Positions 18,601 to 27,227 of a stretch of 64,000 nucleotides of DNA are shown one piece after another. The stretch is from assembly GCF_013004105.1 (NCBI RefSeq), contig NZ_CP053085.1:2232001-2296000 (forward strand). The letters run 5' to 3'. Both the position numbers and the translations under genes were made by a program. Under the pieces are notes generated by a model, which was not told the DNA's origin, made no database searches, and saw nothing but the letters and a program-made list of their open reading frames with translations. Every line of letters starts with the position of its first letter. Position 1 is the stretch's first letter. The stretch comes from Gemmatimonas groenlandica. Its GTDB lineage: Bacteria > Gemmatimonadota > Gemmatimonadetes > Gemmatimonadales > Gemmatimonadaceae.

Positions 18601-18798
18601 TGCGTCCCCCCTGCCCCGCTCGGCCCTGGGGGATTCGCGGGTGGATTCGCTGGCGGCGGTGGCTTCGGCGGGCGCGGTGGGCAAGTCCAGCGCGTGCCAA
18701 TGGGCGTATATAAAGCGACCATCTCCAAGCTGGTGGGTACGACCAGTACGCCGGTTGGACCAAGCCAGTCGTTCGCGGTACTCTCGTTGCTTCAGTAA
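15700..18798 (+). CDS. Secreted Asp-box (sortilin/VPS10-like) beta-propeller protein
   Basis: Exported protein of 1032 residues (signal peptide about 1-35, ending VAQ). At least nine Asp-box motifs (S/T-x-D-x-G-x-T-W, e.g. [32 protein letters not shown]) are spread over residues 140-790, giving two large propellers as in sortilin and xyloglucanase-type (GH74-like) proteins. A Gly/Ala-rich linker (about 325-355) separates propeller segments. The C-terminal 200 residues have a Pro/Ala/Thr repeat and a Gly-rich stretch ([15 protein letters not shown]) before a short beta-rich end. No GH74 acid pair is obvious, so the activity is unknown; glycan or protein binding is likely. Start ATG at 15700, four bases after the previous stop. 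Confidence 0.82.
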   Translation: MPSRPALTQSSPRASLTLALLACALPMWSSPLVAQRSAKRPAANAAPAAPALTAEALQGIQLRSIGPGLVTGRIADIKIDPKNPSTWYIATAFGGIWKTTNRGASFTPIFDNGGTHNSCCIVIDPKNSDVLWLGTGENHSQRSAHFGDGLYKSTDAGKTWARSGLAQSEHLGQIVVDPRNSDVVYVASQGPLFSAGGERGLYKTTDGGATWTRSLFISENTGVTDVVLDPKNPDVVYAAAYPRRRHVGQAIGGSPEGGLHKSTDGGKTWTKLANGLPTGDVGRAALAVEGRTSPTQLFAFVEASGTQSGLYRSTDEGATWTRFGKNAAAAGGRGPAAGAGGGAGAAGGRPGAPVDSARAAAVRENWFTSGLGQYYSELFIDPHRVGHIYEVATNLARSTDGGATWANTNWENKGVHVDHHALEFDPLDKNHMLLGNDGGLYETYDAGETWKFHATLPITQYYRVGINNAKPFYFVCGGTQDNFSQCGPSRTTNSWGIRNSDWFNIVGGDGFQARGDMEDQNIFYGESQNGGLSRFDMRTGRGQAIRPTTASAGGDDAGAAATPDSTRAAPTARVRDRTNWDAPFVMSPHNPSRIYFASQFVYRSDDRGDTWTRISPDLSRNLNRDSLPIMGKVWPRGSVALNVSTTELSNAVAVDESPVMEGLLWVGTDDGLVQVSEDGGKNWRRIEAFPGVPRFTYVSDVHASPRDANTVFVTLNNWQRGDYAPYIVKSSDRGRTWTNITANLPVRHDVWTIAQDHVNGDLLFVGTEFGLFTSVDGGKSYVQLKGGLPITQVRDLTLQKRENDVVLATFGRGFYVLDDYSSLREITPASMTEEARLYPMRHAYAFTPGGLAPAGAAGVLAISGNYSTPNPPVGAWVTYHVKDALPADAKLVLSISDNAGKVWRRCELDRTAGLRRFTWNLNGDPAAPAPTATAPATAPATATVATPSATDSTAARAPRPPQNTLQLCVPPAPLGPGGFAGGFAGGGGFGGRGGQVQRVPMGVYKATISKLVGTTSTPVGPSQSFAVLSLLQ

Positions 18799-18803
18799 CC
18801 ACG

Positions 18804-19781
18804 TTGATCACATCACTCACCGCACGGCTCACTCTCGCGACCGGGTTTGGTTCGACGGCGTTGCTCGCGCTCGGGCTCCTGCTGCCCGGGCCTGAGTCGT
18901 CTGCTGCGCGAGCCAGACGTGCTCCGGGAGAGCGCCGCGTGGTGGTCGCACCGGCCGAGACGCTCAGTGTGAACGGTGGCGCGGTGGGCATGTCACGCGG
19001 GGACGTGGTGGTCCTGCTCCTTCCAGGCCCCGTGGGCTCGGCGTTCTCCATGCGCAGTGTGGTGCGGGAGCTGCAAGCCCGGGGCATCCAACCGTTCGTG
19101 GTTGATCCACTCGGCATGGGTGCCTCAACTCGTTCCAAGGGCGCCGACTATACGCTGAGCGCGCAGGCCGTTCGCATCGCGAAAGTGCTCGAGTCGGAGC
19201 TACCGGCCGGCGTGTCCGTCATCGTAGCGGCGCAGGGCACGAGTGCCACGATCGCCTTCCATCTGGCCGCGACCGATACCGCGCGTGTGCGCGGCGTGGT
19301 CTCGATCGCGGGCGGTCCGATCGACAAGCAGGGCACGTCGGGCGTGCGCACGGCGCTCACCTTTGCGGCGTTGCTCGACAACCCCATCGGGCGCGGCTTC
19401 GCCAAGCGGCGATTCGTGTCGGCACTGCGCGATCAGAGCGCCGACGATCGTTGGCTCACCAACGAGGTCGTCAAACAGTACGTCGCGCCCATCGAGAACG
19501 ACCTGCGCGGACTGTTGCGCACACTCGGCGCGATGCAGGCGTCGGTCGAACAGTTCCCGATTGAGTCCCGCCTGACTCGCATTACGGTGCCGGTACGTCT
19601 GTTAGTGGGCGACAAGCCATCCGCCAGCGCCCCGAGTGCAGCGCAGGTGACACTGCTGCAAGCGCACGTGAAACGGTTCGCCGTCGACACGCTGCGACCG
19701 GGCGGCACGATGCTCCACGAGGAGCGCGCGGCCGACGTGGCCCGCGCGATCGACGAGATGGTGCGCGGCGCACGGAAGTAG
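18804..19781 (+). CDS. Exported alpha/beta-hydrolase-fold protein lacking the serine nucleophile
   Basis: Protein of 325 residues with an N-terminal membrane anchor or signal (about 7-34). The fold is readable: VVLLLPGP (oxyanion strand), VVDPLGMGAST, then VIVAAQGTSATIAFHLA where G-x-S-x-G should be. Aligned to canonical members, the nucleophile position is Gly, not Ser. The acid region reads LLVGDKPSAS, and a His follows near the end (MLHEE). It may be a non-catalytic binding protein. The likely start is TTG at 18804, five bases after the preceding stop, since no ATG gives the signal sequence. Confidence 0.7.
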   Translation: MITSLTARLTLATGFGSTALLALGLLLPGPESSAARARRAPGERRVVVAPAETLSVNGGAVGMSRGDVVVLLLPGPVGSAFSMRSVVRELQARGIQPFVVDPLGMGASTRSKGADYTLSAQAVRIAKVLESELPAGVSVIVAAQGTSATIAFHLAATDTARVRGVVSIAGGPIDKQGTSGVRTALTFAALLDNPIGRGFAKRRFVSALRDQSADDRWLTNEVVKQYVAPIENDLRGLLRTLGAMQASVEQFPIESRLTRITVPVRLLVGDKPSASAPSAAQVTLLQAHVKRFAVDTLRPGGTMLHEERAADVARAIDEMVRGARK

Positions 19782-19810
19782 CGCGCGGAAGCAGCGCGCC
19801 GCCTTCGTAT

Positions 19811-20197
19811 TTATTTCTTGCGCGTGCCGCTGAACGTGGCGCCGCCTTGTCCGCCGAAATCGAGATCACCCTTGATGTGATCGGCGTCGACGATCGCGCC
19901 GCTGAACGTGAAGGTGGCCCCGCCTGAGGTATTGGCGGCGAAGGTAAACGTCTGCCCCTTCACCAGCCCCTTGAACGGCAGCGTGCCCATGCGGCCCGAC
20001 GTGTAGGTGCCGGTGAGCGAATCTCCCTTCTGCGTCATCGCGACGGCGGATACCCCGGTTCCGTTCTCGGTGACCACTTCAAAGGTCCAGTTGCCGGTGA
20101 GATCAACGGCGATGCGCTGCGCTGCCGCAGCGACGGACGTGGATACGGCGATCAGAGAGGCCGACGCAACGGCGAGAATACGTGACGAAAAATGCAT
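19811..20197 (-). CDS. Small secreted beta-rich protein, function unknown
   Basis: Protein of 128 residues with a clear signal peptide (MHFSSRILAVASASLIAV, cleavage near AAA-AQ). The mature part reads like a beta-sandwich (LTGNWTFEVV, GDSLTGTYTSGRMG, FSGAIVDADHIKGDLDFGG, ending SGTRKK). This is the pattern of small secreted proteins in which a W/F-containing strand is followed by repeated G-x-x strands. ATG at 20197 fits the signal peptide; the longer frame is unlikely. It lies 40 bases downstream of the GH3 gene and may be its operon partner. Confidence 0.65.
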   Translation of the reverse strand: MHFSSRILAVASASLIAVSTSVAAAAQRIAVDLTGNWTFEVVTENGTGVSAVAMTQKGDSLTGTYTSGRMGTLPFKGLVKGQTFTFAANTSGGATFTFSGAIVDADHIKGDLDFGGQGGATFSGTRKK

Positions 20198-20237
20198 GAC
20201 GGGATCCGTGTGTGATGGAAAGCGGAGCGTGGGACGA

Positions 20238-22151
20238 TCAGCGACGCAGGCCGGCGCCGAAGGGCGCCACGCCGGGAATCGTGATCGGCAGCTGGCCGGT
20301 GATCGGCGCTTTGCCCAGGAGCGCACGCGCCGCCGCCCGCTGCGACAGCGTCCACGGGCTCCACGCGATCAGATGCGCTTCGGTGAGCGGCAGGCCGAGC
20401 TGCAGATACGGATTGTTGAAGGAGACCAACACGACCTTGGTGTTGGCCGCACGCAAGCCGTTCAGCAGCTCGGGCAAACCACGTGTGGGTACCATCGACG
20501 CGGTGTTGGTGCTGGCCCCGATGTAGCTCGACACGATCACCAGATCGGCGCCGCGCGCGATGGCCAACGCGTTCTCCACCGAAGCCGGCAGCAACGCCGG
20601 TTCCGGATTGATCTTGTACGTCCCGGTGCCGCCCGCTGCGGCGCCCGCCGTGTTGTCCGCCACCGTTTCCGGGCTGAGCGTGAGCGACAACAGGTTGGCG
20701 AACGTGCCTTTCAGCTCAGCGTCGAAGATACGACCAGCACTGAGATCCACCCGCGGCGTCACCGTGATGCTGACCACGCGGCTGGCGGCCGGCATCCTGA
20801 ACGGCACCAGCGCGAGCGAGTCGCGCACCAACGTAATGGCCTTCTCGGCGGCAACGCGGGCGGGCACCGTGTTGGCCGCCACACCGACGCGGGTGCGTAC
20901 GCCTTCCACGCTCACGAAGCGCTCCCGGTCGAGCCCGAATTCGTGCTTCGCCATGAGCAGCTTCTTCACGGATGCATCGATGCGTGCTTCGGTGAACCGC
21001 CCCGACGCCACACCATCCACCACCGCTTGAATCGAGACCTTGGCATCACTGGGCATCAGCAGCACGTCGTTGCCGGCCACCACGGCACGTTGCGTCGCTT
21101 CGGCCATCGTCATGCTCCCGAGCACGCCGTTCATGTCGAGCGCGTCGGTCACCAAAAGACCGTTGAAGCCCATCTTGGTACGCAACAGATCGGTCATCAC
21201 CGCGGCGCTGAGCGTGGCCGCCGTGTGCGTGGTGTCGAGCGCCGGCAGATCGCCGTGGAACGTCATCATGCCACGCACGCCGGCGTTGATCGCCGCCTGA
21301 AACGGTCGCAGCTCCACGCTGTCGAGTCGCGCCCGCGACACGTTCACGCGCGAGAGTTCGAGGTGCGAGTTCTGCTCGGTGTCGCCATGGCCAGGGAAGT
21401 GCTTGCCGGTGGCAAGCATGCCGTGTTCTTGAATGCCGCGCACCAAGGCGGCACCCATGCGCGACACGAGCGCCGGATCCTCACCGAAGGACCGGGCAGC
21501 GATGACCGGGTTCTTCGGATTGTTGTTCACGTCGAGCACCGGCGCGAACGCCATGTGGATGCCCATCGCGCGTCCTTCGATCGCCGTGACGCGACCCATC
21601 TCGTAGGCGAGCATCGTGTCGCGCGTGGCGCCGATTCCCATCTGATACGGGAACGACGTGGCCCCCCCGAGTTCGATGGCATTGGGCAGGAACCACCCAC
21701 CGCGCGCGCGGAACGCCGCACCGGTCTCGAGATCGGCGCCCACCAACAGGGGCAATTTGGCGACCGCTTGCAGCGCGTTCACCTTGGCGGCGATATCGAG
21801 CGGCCCGCCCACGGACACGATGATGCCGCCGAGCTCTTGCTCACGCACCAGACGTTCGATGTTCGTATACGAGGACGCGTCGGTGGCGGTGTAATCGCCC
21901 AGCGTCCAGATCCAGACCATCTGCGCCGCTTTCTGGCGCAGCGTCAGGGTCTTGAGCACCGAGTCGGCCCACGCCGCGTCGGCGGCGGCATTCTTCGGCG
22001 ACGCCGCAATCTCCATGATCGGGGTGATCGGCTCCGGGCGACGCGCGGTCGGCGCGGCCACCGGACCGCGGCCGGTCTGGGCGGCGGTAGCACACGCGGC
22101 GCTCACGAGCGCCGCCGACAAGGAGAGGCGGGCGAGTTGCGAAGTCTTCAC
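20238..22151 (-). CDS. Glycoside hydrolase family 3, NagZ-like beta-N-acetylhexosaminidase, exported
   Basis: GH3 enzyme of about 637 residues with an N-terminal signal peptide (SQLARLSLSAALVSAACA; the Cys could be a lipobox). The NagZ signature KHFPGHGDT is at about residue 252 and the nucleophile region LLVTDALDMNG at about 335. A second GH3 C-terminal domain (about 400-630) follows, unlike short cytoplasmic NagZ. The enzyme probably removes GlcNAc from peptidoglycan fragments or other glycans in the envelope. The start is uncertain: GTG at 22151 gives the signal sequence, and the open frame continues upstream into the divergent gene. Confidence 0.85.
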   Translation of the reverse strand: MKTSQLARLSLSAALVSAACATAAQTGRGPVAAPTARRPEPITPIMEIAASPKNAAADAAWADSVLKTLTLRQKAAQMVWIWTLGDYTATDASSYTNIERLVREQELGGIIVSVGGPLDIAAKVNALQAVAKLPLLVGADLETGAAFRARGGWFLPNAIELGGATSFPYQMGIGATRDTMLAYEMGRVTAIEGRAMGIHMAFAPVLDVNNNPKNPVIAARSFGEDPALVSRMGAALVRGIQEHGMLATGKHFPGHGDTEQNSHLELSRVNVSRARLDSVELRPFQAAINAGVRGMMTFHGDLPALDTTHTAATLSAAVMTDLLRTKMGFNGLLVTDALDMNGVLGSMTMAEATQRAVVAGNDVLLMPSDAKVSIQAVVDGVASGRFTEARIDASVKKLLMAKHEFGLDRERFVSVEGVRTRVGVAANTVPARVAAEKAITLVRDSLALVPFRMPAASRVVSITVTPRVDLSAGRIFDAELKGTFANLLSLTLSPETVADNTAGAAAGGTGTYKINPEPALLPASVENALAIARGADLVIVSSYIGASTNTASMVPTRGLPELLNGLRAANTKVVLVSFNNPYLQLGLPLTEAHLIAWSPWTLSQRAAARALLGKAPITGQLPITIPGVAPFGAGLRR

Positions 22152-22247
22152 GATTGAGGGCAGGCGAAGTCGGGCGGGGATGGACGGTGATCTGTCGGAA
22201 ATGTACCCCGGCCGAGCCAATTCGTGGCCATCTGAGTATCGTCCCCC

Positions 22248-23633
22248 ATGGCCTGTCGAGTCCCCTTCCCCCGAACCGTCGTCGGCGCCCTGCTCGTCAC
22301 CGCGGGGGCGTTGCGTGCCCAATCGACCCCGACGGCACCCCCAACGGGAGCCCCAGTTGCGGCGCGTGACTGGAGCGATCGGCTCAAAGCGATTCCGCTT
22401 CACGAGGGGTGGCCGCTCATCCTAACGCTCTCGGGTCAGGCGCGCTGGCGCGAAGAGTTCATGCGGGCCTACAACGTGGGCACGTTGCGCGACGATTACG
22501 GATTCACGCGGCTCATGGTTGGCGCGGACGTGCAGGCCGGCCATCCCAAACGGCTGCACGGGCGAGTGCTCGCGGAACTACGTGATGCGCAGGCGCTGAG
22601 CCGCACGTTGCCGGGCGGAACGCGAACCACCGACGGCGACCGTCACGATATCCAGAATCTCTACGCCGACCTCGGCTACGGGCGCTCGTACGTGCGTTAC
22701 GGGCGTCAGGAGGTCTCGCTGAACCGCGAGCGTCTGGTGGGCGTACCCGACTGGGCCAACACGCGTCGTGGCTCGGAGGGCACACGCGCGCAGCTCGTGC
22801 GCGGCCGGCTCGTGCTGGAGGGTACCGACATCCGCCCGATGATCGTACGACTCGATCGCGGCAATCGCCCCGACAGTACCGCCCGACTGCGCACGGTGTC
22901 GCTGGGCTCCGCGCCCGGTGCCGCGCGATTCGCGCGCGGGTTGCCAACGCAGTGGAACGGCTACTGGTACGAACAGACGATCCGCACGTCGTCGTCGCTG
23001 ACGCGACGACTGACGACCGGCGCCCGCACCCTCTGGCAACGGGGCACGCCGGCGGCGTCGCGCCTCGTGACGTCGGTGGAACTCGAGGGGGCGCTACAGC
23101 GCGGACACGCCGGCGCGCGCGAGCTCCACGCGTGGTTCTGGGTGGCGGAAACGCAGCTGCAATGGCGACGCGTGCGCGGCACGCCGTCACTCGCCCTCGG
23201 TCTCGAGAAAGCCAGCAGCGACCGACCGGCCACGCCGGGGAACGAAGCGTTCGCGGTCCTGTACCCGGCCGCGCATCAACACGGGGGCTTCGCCGACGTG
23301 ATCGGTCGGCCGAATGTGACCGAAGTCCATGCCATCACCACCTGGGACCCGATGCCGTCGGTCTCGCTACGCGGGGCGTGGTACCGGTTCGACCGGCGCC
23401 GACTCGACGATGGCGTGTACAATAAACAGAACGCGCTCTTTCGCGCGGCCAGCGGCTCGACCGCCCGACATGTGGCCGACGAAGTCGATCTCACGGCTGC
23501 CTGGAAGGCGACCACCCATCTGCGTGTGCTCGTTGGCGGTGCCACCGTACTGCCCGGCGCATTTCTCACCAGCACCCCCGGAGGAGCCCACGTGGAGCAT
23601 TGGGGGTATCTCGGTACCACGTTCGCCTTCTAG
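22248..23633 (+). CDS. Alginate-export-family outer-membrane porin
   Basis: Outer-membrane beta-barrel of 461 residues, resembling AlgE/alginate-export proteins. It has a signal peptide (about 1-25), then LTLSGQARWREEFM, typical of the family's first strand, and many alternating strands. A long segment on strand geometry (YADLGYGRSYVRYGRQEVSLNRERLVG) matches the family pattern, and the protein ends in Phe (LGTTFAF), the usual barrel signature. It likely lets an anionic or sugar substrate through the outer membrane. Divergent from the GH3 gene, which could supply or use the substrate. Confidence 0.8.
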   Translation: MACRVPFPRTVVGALLVTAGALRAQSTPTAPPTGAPVAARDWSDRLKAIPLHEGWPLILTLSGQARWREEFMRAYNVGTLRDDYGFTRLMVGADVQAGHPKRLHGRVLAELRDAQALSRTLPGGTRTTDGDRHDIQNLYADLGYGRSYVRYGRQEVSLNRERLVGVPDWANTRRGSEGTRAQLVRGRLVLEGTDIRPMIVRLDRGNRPDSTARLRTVSLGSAPGAARFARGLPTQWNGYWYEQTIRTSSSLTRRLTTGARTLWQRGTPAASRLVTSVELEGALQRGHAGARELHAWFWVAETQLQWRRVRGTPSLALGLEKASSDRPATPGNEAFAVLYPAAHQHGGFADVIGRPNVTEVHAITTWDPMPSVSLRGAWYRFDRRRLDDGVYNKQNALFRAASGSTARHVADEVDLTAAWKATTHLRVLVGGATVLPGAFLTSTPGGAHVEHWGYLGTTFAF

Positions 23634-23650
23634 TTCACATCTTCCCGTCC

Positions 23651-25039
23651 ATGCCTTCGATGTTTCGATCCCTTTTCGTGTTCATCCTGACGGCACCTGC
23701 GCTGCTCGCGGCGCAGGTACGTCCGGCCACGCCGGCGCCGCAACTGATCCGCGCGCGCGTTGTCGGTACCGTGTTCGACAGCGCGGCGACGCAGTGGTTG
23801 GGCGGGGCGACCGTCCAATTGGTGGATGCGTCCAATCCGTCGAACGTGCGTACGGCCATCGCCGCGGCCAACGGACGCTTTGCGATCGATTCGGTGGCGG
23901 TGGGCACGTATCTGATCGGCTTCTTTCATCAACGGCTCGACCAGCTCGGGATTGAAGCGCCGCTGTTTCGCGTGAACATCACGACGCCGGAGGAGCTCGA
24001 AGTGCCGATGGCGATTCCGTCGGCCGAGTCGATCATCACCAAACGATGCGGTCCCGGTGACCCCGAGCAGCCGATGGGGCTCTACATGGGCTTCGTGCGC
24101 AGTGCCGCCACGAATCAACAGGTGCCGGCGGCACGCGTGCGCGCGCAGTACACCGAGGTCACGGTCGGATCGCGCGGTGTGGAGCGCCGGTATCCGTCTC
24201 GCTTCGGCAGCAGCACCGACGACGGGCTGTTCACGCTCTGCGGTGTACCGCGCAACGCGCCGGTGACGGCGCGCGCCTATGCCGGCGCCGACTCCACCGG
24301 ATTCATCGAGCTGCGCATACCGCGTAACGGCTTGCTGGTGCGGGACCTCGTGATCGGCTCGACGAACAAGGGCACGGGTGCGCTGCGTGGTACCGTCAAG
24401 AGCGCGAGCGGCAAGGAGATCGCGAGCGCGCGCGTCGTGCTGTGGGGCGCCAGCGGCAACGGCGCCAATACCGCGAACGGCCAGTACACTCTCGATGGAC
24501 TGCCAACCGGCACGCAGATGGTCGAAGCCCGCGCGATCGGCTATCAGCCCATGCGTCTCGCGGTTGATGTCCCCGCGGGCAACGCGGCGACGGCCGACAT
24601 CACGCTTGAAACGCTGGTAGCGACGGTGGACACCGTGCGCGTGCGCGGCGACCGCGTCTCCAATCAGATGGTCGAATTCGAGAAACGTCGCCGCGCCGGT
24701 TTCGGTGCGTTCATCGACGAGAATCAGTTGAACTCACGCGCACCGATCTTCATGGCCGACATCTTCCGCTCGGTGCCGGGTGTGGTGATCGCCAGCGGTC
24801 AGTCGCCGCAGGGCCGTGTGATGATGCGCAACAACGGCGGCACGTGTGCGCCGGCGGTGTTCCTGAACGGGATGAACGTGCAGGTGCCTGATGGCAATCT
24901 CGATGCGATCATGAATTCGCAGGAAGTCATGGCCGTCGAAGTGTACTCGCGCACGGCCAGCGTGCCTGCGCAGTTCGACTCTCGGAATGGCTGCGGCTCG
25001 ATCGTGGTATGGACGGGCCCGCGCAAGCAACGCCGCTGA
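23651..25039 (+). CDS. Carboxypeptidase-regulatory domains plus TonB-receptor plug, no barrel
   Basis: Secreted protein of 462 residues (signal about 1-19, LLAAQ). It has three regulatory-domain-like segments: about 30-105 (ARVVGTVFDSAATQWLGGATVQL), a middle one about 140-230, and about 250-325 (GALRGTVKSASGKEIASARVVL). A TonB-receptor plug-like segment (about 355-455; ADIFRSVPGVVI, VFLNGMN, MAVEVYS) then ends the protein where a 22-strand barrel would start. It may act in the periplasm with another receptor. The start is ATG at 23651 or 23660; no clear ribosome binding site is visible. Confidence 0.8.
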   Translation: MPSMFRSLFVFILTAPALLAAQVRPATPAPQLIRARVVGTVFDSAATQWLGGATVQLVDASNPSNVRTAIAAANGRFAIDSVAVGTYLIGFFHQRLDQLGIEAPLFRVNITTPEELEVPMAIPSAESIITKRCGPGDPEQPMGLYMGFVRSAATNQQVPAARVRAQYTEVTVGSRGVERRYPSRFGSSTDDGLFTLCGVPRNAPVTARAYAGADSTGFIELRIPRNGLLVRDLVIGSTNKGTGALRGTVKSASGKEIASARVVLWGASGNGANTANGQYTLDGLPTGTQMVEARAIGYQPMRLAVDVPAGNAATADITLETLVATVDTVRVRGDRVSNQMVEFEKRRRAGFGAFIDENQLNSRAPIFMADIFRSVPGVVIASGQSPQGRVMMRNNGGTCAPAVFLNGMNVQVPDGNLDAIMNSQEVMAVEVYSRTASVPAQFDSRNGCGSIVVWTGPRKQRR

Positions 25040-25055
25040 GTGAACCACGAAGTCG

Positions 25056-25093
25056 GTGTGCGCGCTTGAGCTTTCTGCGCCCAAGACGCACAC
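25056..25093. promoter_or_regulatory. Possible operator: inverted repeat before the TetR-type gene
   Basis: GTGTGCG at 25056-25062 is repeated inverted as CGCACAC at 25087-25093, seven bases before the regulator start. TetR-family proteins often bind such repeats near their own gene. The 24-base spacing is wide for one dimer, so this is only a candidate. Confidence 0.25.
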
Positions 25094-25099
25094 TGTGAC

Positions 25100-25771
25100 A
25101 TGGTTTATCCGTCGAAGCTCTCGCGCGAGCGCGTTGTCGGGGCGGCCCTGTCCCTGATCCAGGAACAGGGCGCCGACTCGCTCGGCATGCGAGCCGTGGC
25201 GCTGCGCCTGAGCGTTCGCCCCGCCTCGCTGTACAAGCATGTGATCGATCTGGCCGGTCTGCAGGCGTTGCTGGCTGAGCACGCGGCCGGCCAACTGCTC
25301 GCCGCGATCGACGTCGCGATCGCGCGCGCGCCTCGCGCGGCGGGCCTGGAATCACAGAAAATGCCCATGCTGTTCATGGCGAACGAGTATCTGCGCTTCG
25401 CCCGCGAGCAGCCTGCCCTGTATGCCATGCTCACCACGCCGGGCGGCCTGCTGACATCGGGGCCATCGCCGTCGGAGGCGACAGCAGCGGTCCCGCAGGC
25501 GACCGCGCCGGCCATTCCGCAGACCGCACGCGACGCGCTCTCGAAGCGACTGATGCAGGTCGTCGGCGAACTCACCGGCCCTGCCGACGACGCCGAGGCC
25601 GCCGTCGCGCTGTGGGCGTTCCTCCACGGCTTCATCACGCTCGAACGTGCCGGTATGTTCGGCCCGAACAGCCCCAAGGGTGGTTTCACGCGCGGGGTGC
25701 GGGCGATGGCCGCCGGTCTCCGCCGCCCCGCCTCGGGAGGCCATCCCGCAATCGTCGAACCCGTACCCTGA
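25100..25771 (+). CDS. TetR/AcrR-family transcriptional regulator
   Basis: Repressor-type protein of 223 residues. The N-terminal helix-turn-helix is clear (LSRERVVGAALSLIQEQGAD, then LGMRAVALRLSVRPASLYKHV, residues 6-50). The C-terminal ligand domain (about 80-210) resembles the WHG-type, with FLHGFITLERAGMF as its last conserved helix and a Ser/Pro/Ala-rich linker at about 118-140. The ligand and target are unknown; it sits alone on the plus strand between the plug protein and a lipoprotein. GC content and codon use look like the neighbours. Confidence 0.85.
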   Translation: MVYPSKLSRERVVGAALSLIQEQGADSLGMRAVALRLSVRPASLYKHVIDLAGLQALLAEHAAGQLLAAIDVAIARAPRAAGLESQKMPMLFMANEYLRFAREQPALYAMLTTPGGLLTSGPSPSEATAAVPQATAPAIPQTARDALSKRLMQVVGELTGPADDAEAAVALWAFLHGFITLERAGMFGPNSPKGGFTRGVRAMAAGLRRPASGGHPAIVEPVP

Positions 25772-25883
25772 CGAACAGCCGACCGCGCGGCGGGGTAGAA
25801 TAGCGCAGCGTTCCACAGCGATTCGTACGGGCTGCCCCGTCTCCCGGTGCGACGCCCGTCTTCCCAATTGGTCGGAGTGCCCG

Positions 25884-26336
25884 ATGTCTGCCATGCTGCC
25901 CGTACCGAACCGTCGCGCACCCGACCTCGCCCGATTGCGACGTCTGTCGATGGGGGTCGCCTCTCTCATGATCGTCGTGCTGCTCAGCGCCTGTTCGCTG
26001 ATGAAACGTGGCGGGAAAGGCGCTCCTCAGGGAACCGTGGCACTGGTCGTGGAGAACCGCGGCTACTCGGATGTCATCGTGTACGTCGTGCGTAGCGAGG
26101 GCGCCCGCGGCGCGCGGGTCGGCTCGGTGAACGGCGGCGCGACCGTGACCTTCAAAGTGCGTGAAACGGATTTGCAGGCCGGTGGTCTGCTGCAGCTGCA
26201 GGCGCGCGCCATCGGCGGCCGCACCACGTGGACCTCACCGTCCGTGTTCGTGAGCAGCGGTGGCGTGGTGAAGCTCGACCTAGTCGCCACCGGCACCACG
26301 GATCTGACCCGAAGCCAGATTTACCTGATCCAGTAG
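25884..26336 (+). CDS. Small lipoprotein, function unknown
   Basis: Protein of 150 residues with a type II signal: LMIVVLLSACSLMK gives a lipobox (LSAC) at about residue 37. The mature part is about 110 residues, beta-rich (VALVVENRGYSDVIVYVVR, VKLDLVATG), and looks like a single Ig-like sandwich. A GGAG precedes ATG 25884 by about 8 bases. Its stop is convergent with the lytic transglycosylase, two bases apart. Confidence 0.75.
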   Translation: MSAMLPVPNRRAPDLARLRRLSMGVASLMIVVLLSACSLMKRGGKGAPQGTVALVVENRGYSDVIVYVVRSEGARGARVGSVNGGATVTFKVRETDLQAGGLLQLQARAIGGRTTWTSPSVFVSSGGVVKLDLVATGTTDLTRSQIYLIQ

Positions 26337-26337
26337 G

Positions 26338-26973
26338 CTAGCGCTTCAGACCACGCGCCGTCGCGCTGGCCTTCATGATGCGGCCGCGATCATCGAGTCG
26401 GGTGATGTTCACCTCGATCTTCCGCACGTAGTCCAGCGTTTCCACGTGACGCCAGCGCGGCACCGACGGCGCGATCTTCTCGATATTGCGCCACTGTCGC
26501 GGATCGAGCTGACGCTGGCGGGCACGCCGCTGCGCGTTCAGCAACGTGCCGCGTCCGGCGTTGTAGCTCGCGAACATGAACTGTCGCCGATCATCGGCAA
26601 TGGAGTCGTTCTCCCAGCGCAGCCAGAGCCGACGATCGTAGGCAATGCCGGCTTCGATGTTCAGCTCGGGATTGTCGATCAGCGCGAGGTCGGCGTTCTC
26701 CGATGCGATCTCGCGATACGTGCTCGGCATGAGCTGCATCAGACCGCGCGCGCCGACTCGACTGCGCGCCATCGGATCGAGATTGCTCTCCGCCATGCCC
26801 TGCGCCTTGAACAGACGCCAGTCGAAGGCCGGTCCAAAGGAGCGCTTCGCGGCCTTGCGAAACGTGTCGTCGTACCGGTCGGCCGGATCGTGCGGCTGTG
26901 CCGATGCGGCCGGCACCTGCACCGCGCACGCCGCAAACAGCGCCAACACGCTCCAGCGCAGGCGCCGCGTCAA
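26338..26973 (-). CDS. Lytic transglycosylase (SLT domain)
   Basis: Exported transglycosylase of 211 residues (signal about 1-25, ASAQ). The SLT signature is present: GMAESNLDP with catalytic Glu at about residue 62, GARGLMQLMPST, and ASYNAGRGTL. It cleaves the MurNAc-GlcNAc bond in peptidoglycan to form anhydro-MurNAc ends. No LysM or other wall-binding domain is present. Its start overlaps the stop of the upstream DUF350-like gene (ATGA), so the two are translated together. Confidence 0.85.
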   Translation of the reverse strand: MTRRLRWSVLALFAACAVQVPAASAQPHDPADRYDDTFRKAAKRSFGPAFDWRLFKAQGMAESNLDPMARSRVGARGLMQLMPSTYREIASENADLALIDNPELNIEAGIAYDRRLWLRWENDSIADDRRQFMFASYNAGRGTLLNAQRRARQRQLDPRQWRNIEKIAPSVPRWRHVETLDYVRKIEVNITRLDDRGRIMKASATARGLKR

Positions 26974-27173
26974 TTCAGCGCACCGCCCACAACGATCGCC
27001 ACCGAGATGAAGATCGCCGCGACAAACAGTCCGACCGCCACATTTCCCTTCTTCAACTCCTCAGCGAAGTCGACCTGCGGCGTCAGCGCGTCGATGATGC
27101 GATACGCCGCGAACATGAGCACCACACCGAGGGTGGCGTACAGGATATTGAGCCCGACGATCGACCATTGCAT
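26970..27173 (-). CDS. DUF350-like small membrane protein
   Basis: A 67-residue protein with two membrane helices (about 5-27 and 45-66) and a loop with LKKGNVAVGLFV, the hallmark of DUF350 proteins as I remember them. Family members are single-domain or tandem integral membrane proteins of unknown function. Overlap with the lytic transglycosylase start suggests a role in envelope maintenance. It is half the length of two-repeat DUF350 proteins. Confidence 0.7.
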   Translation of the reverse strand: MQWSIVGLNILYATLGVVLMFAAYRIIDALTPQVDFAEELKKGNVAVGLFVAAIFISVAIVVGGALN

Positions 27174-27227
27174 GCAGGGACTGGCAGAGGGAGATGAACG
27201 AAGCCTCGGGTGGATAATACGCGGGAA

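Noticed and set aside
20007-22157. Long plus-strand open frame (over 700 codons)
   Set aside because: It runs antisense to the GH3 gene, is rich in Arg and His, has no family motifs, and is an effect of high GC.
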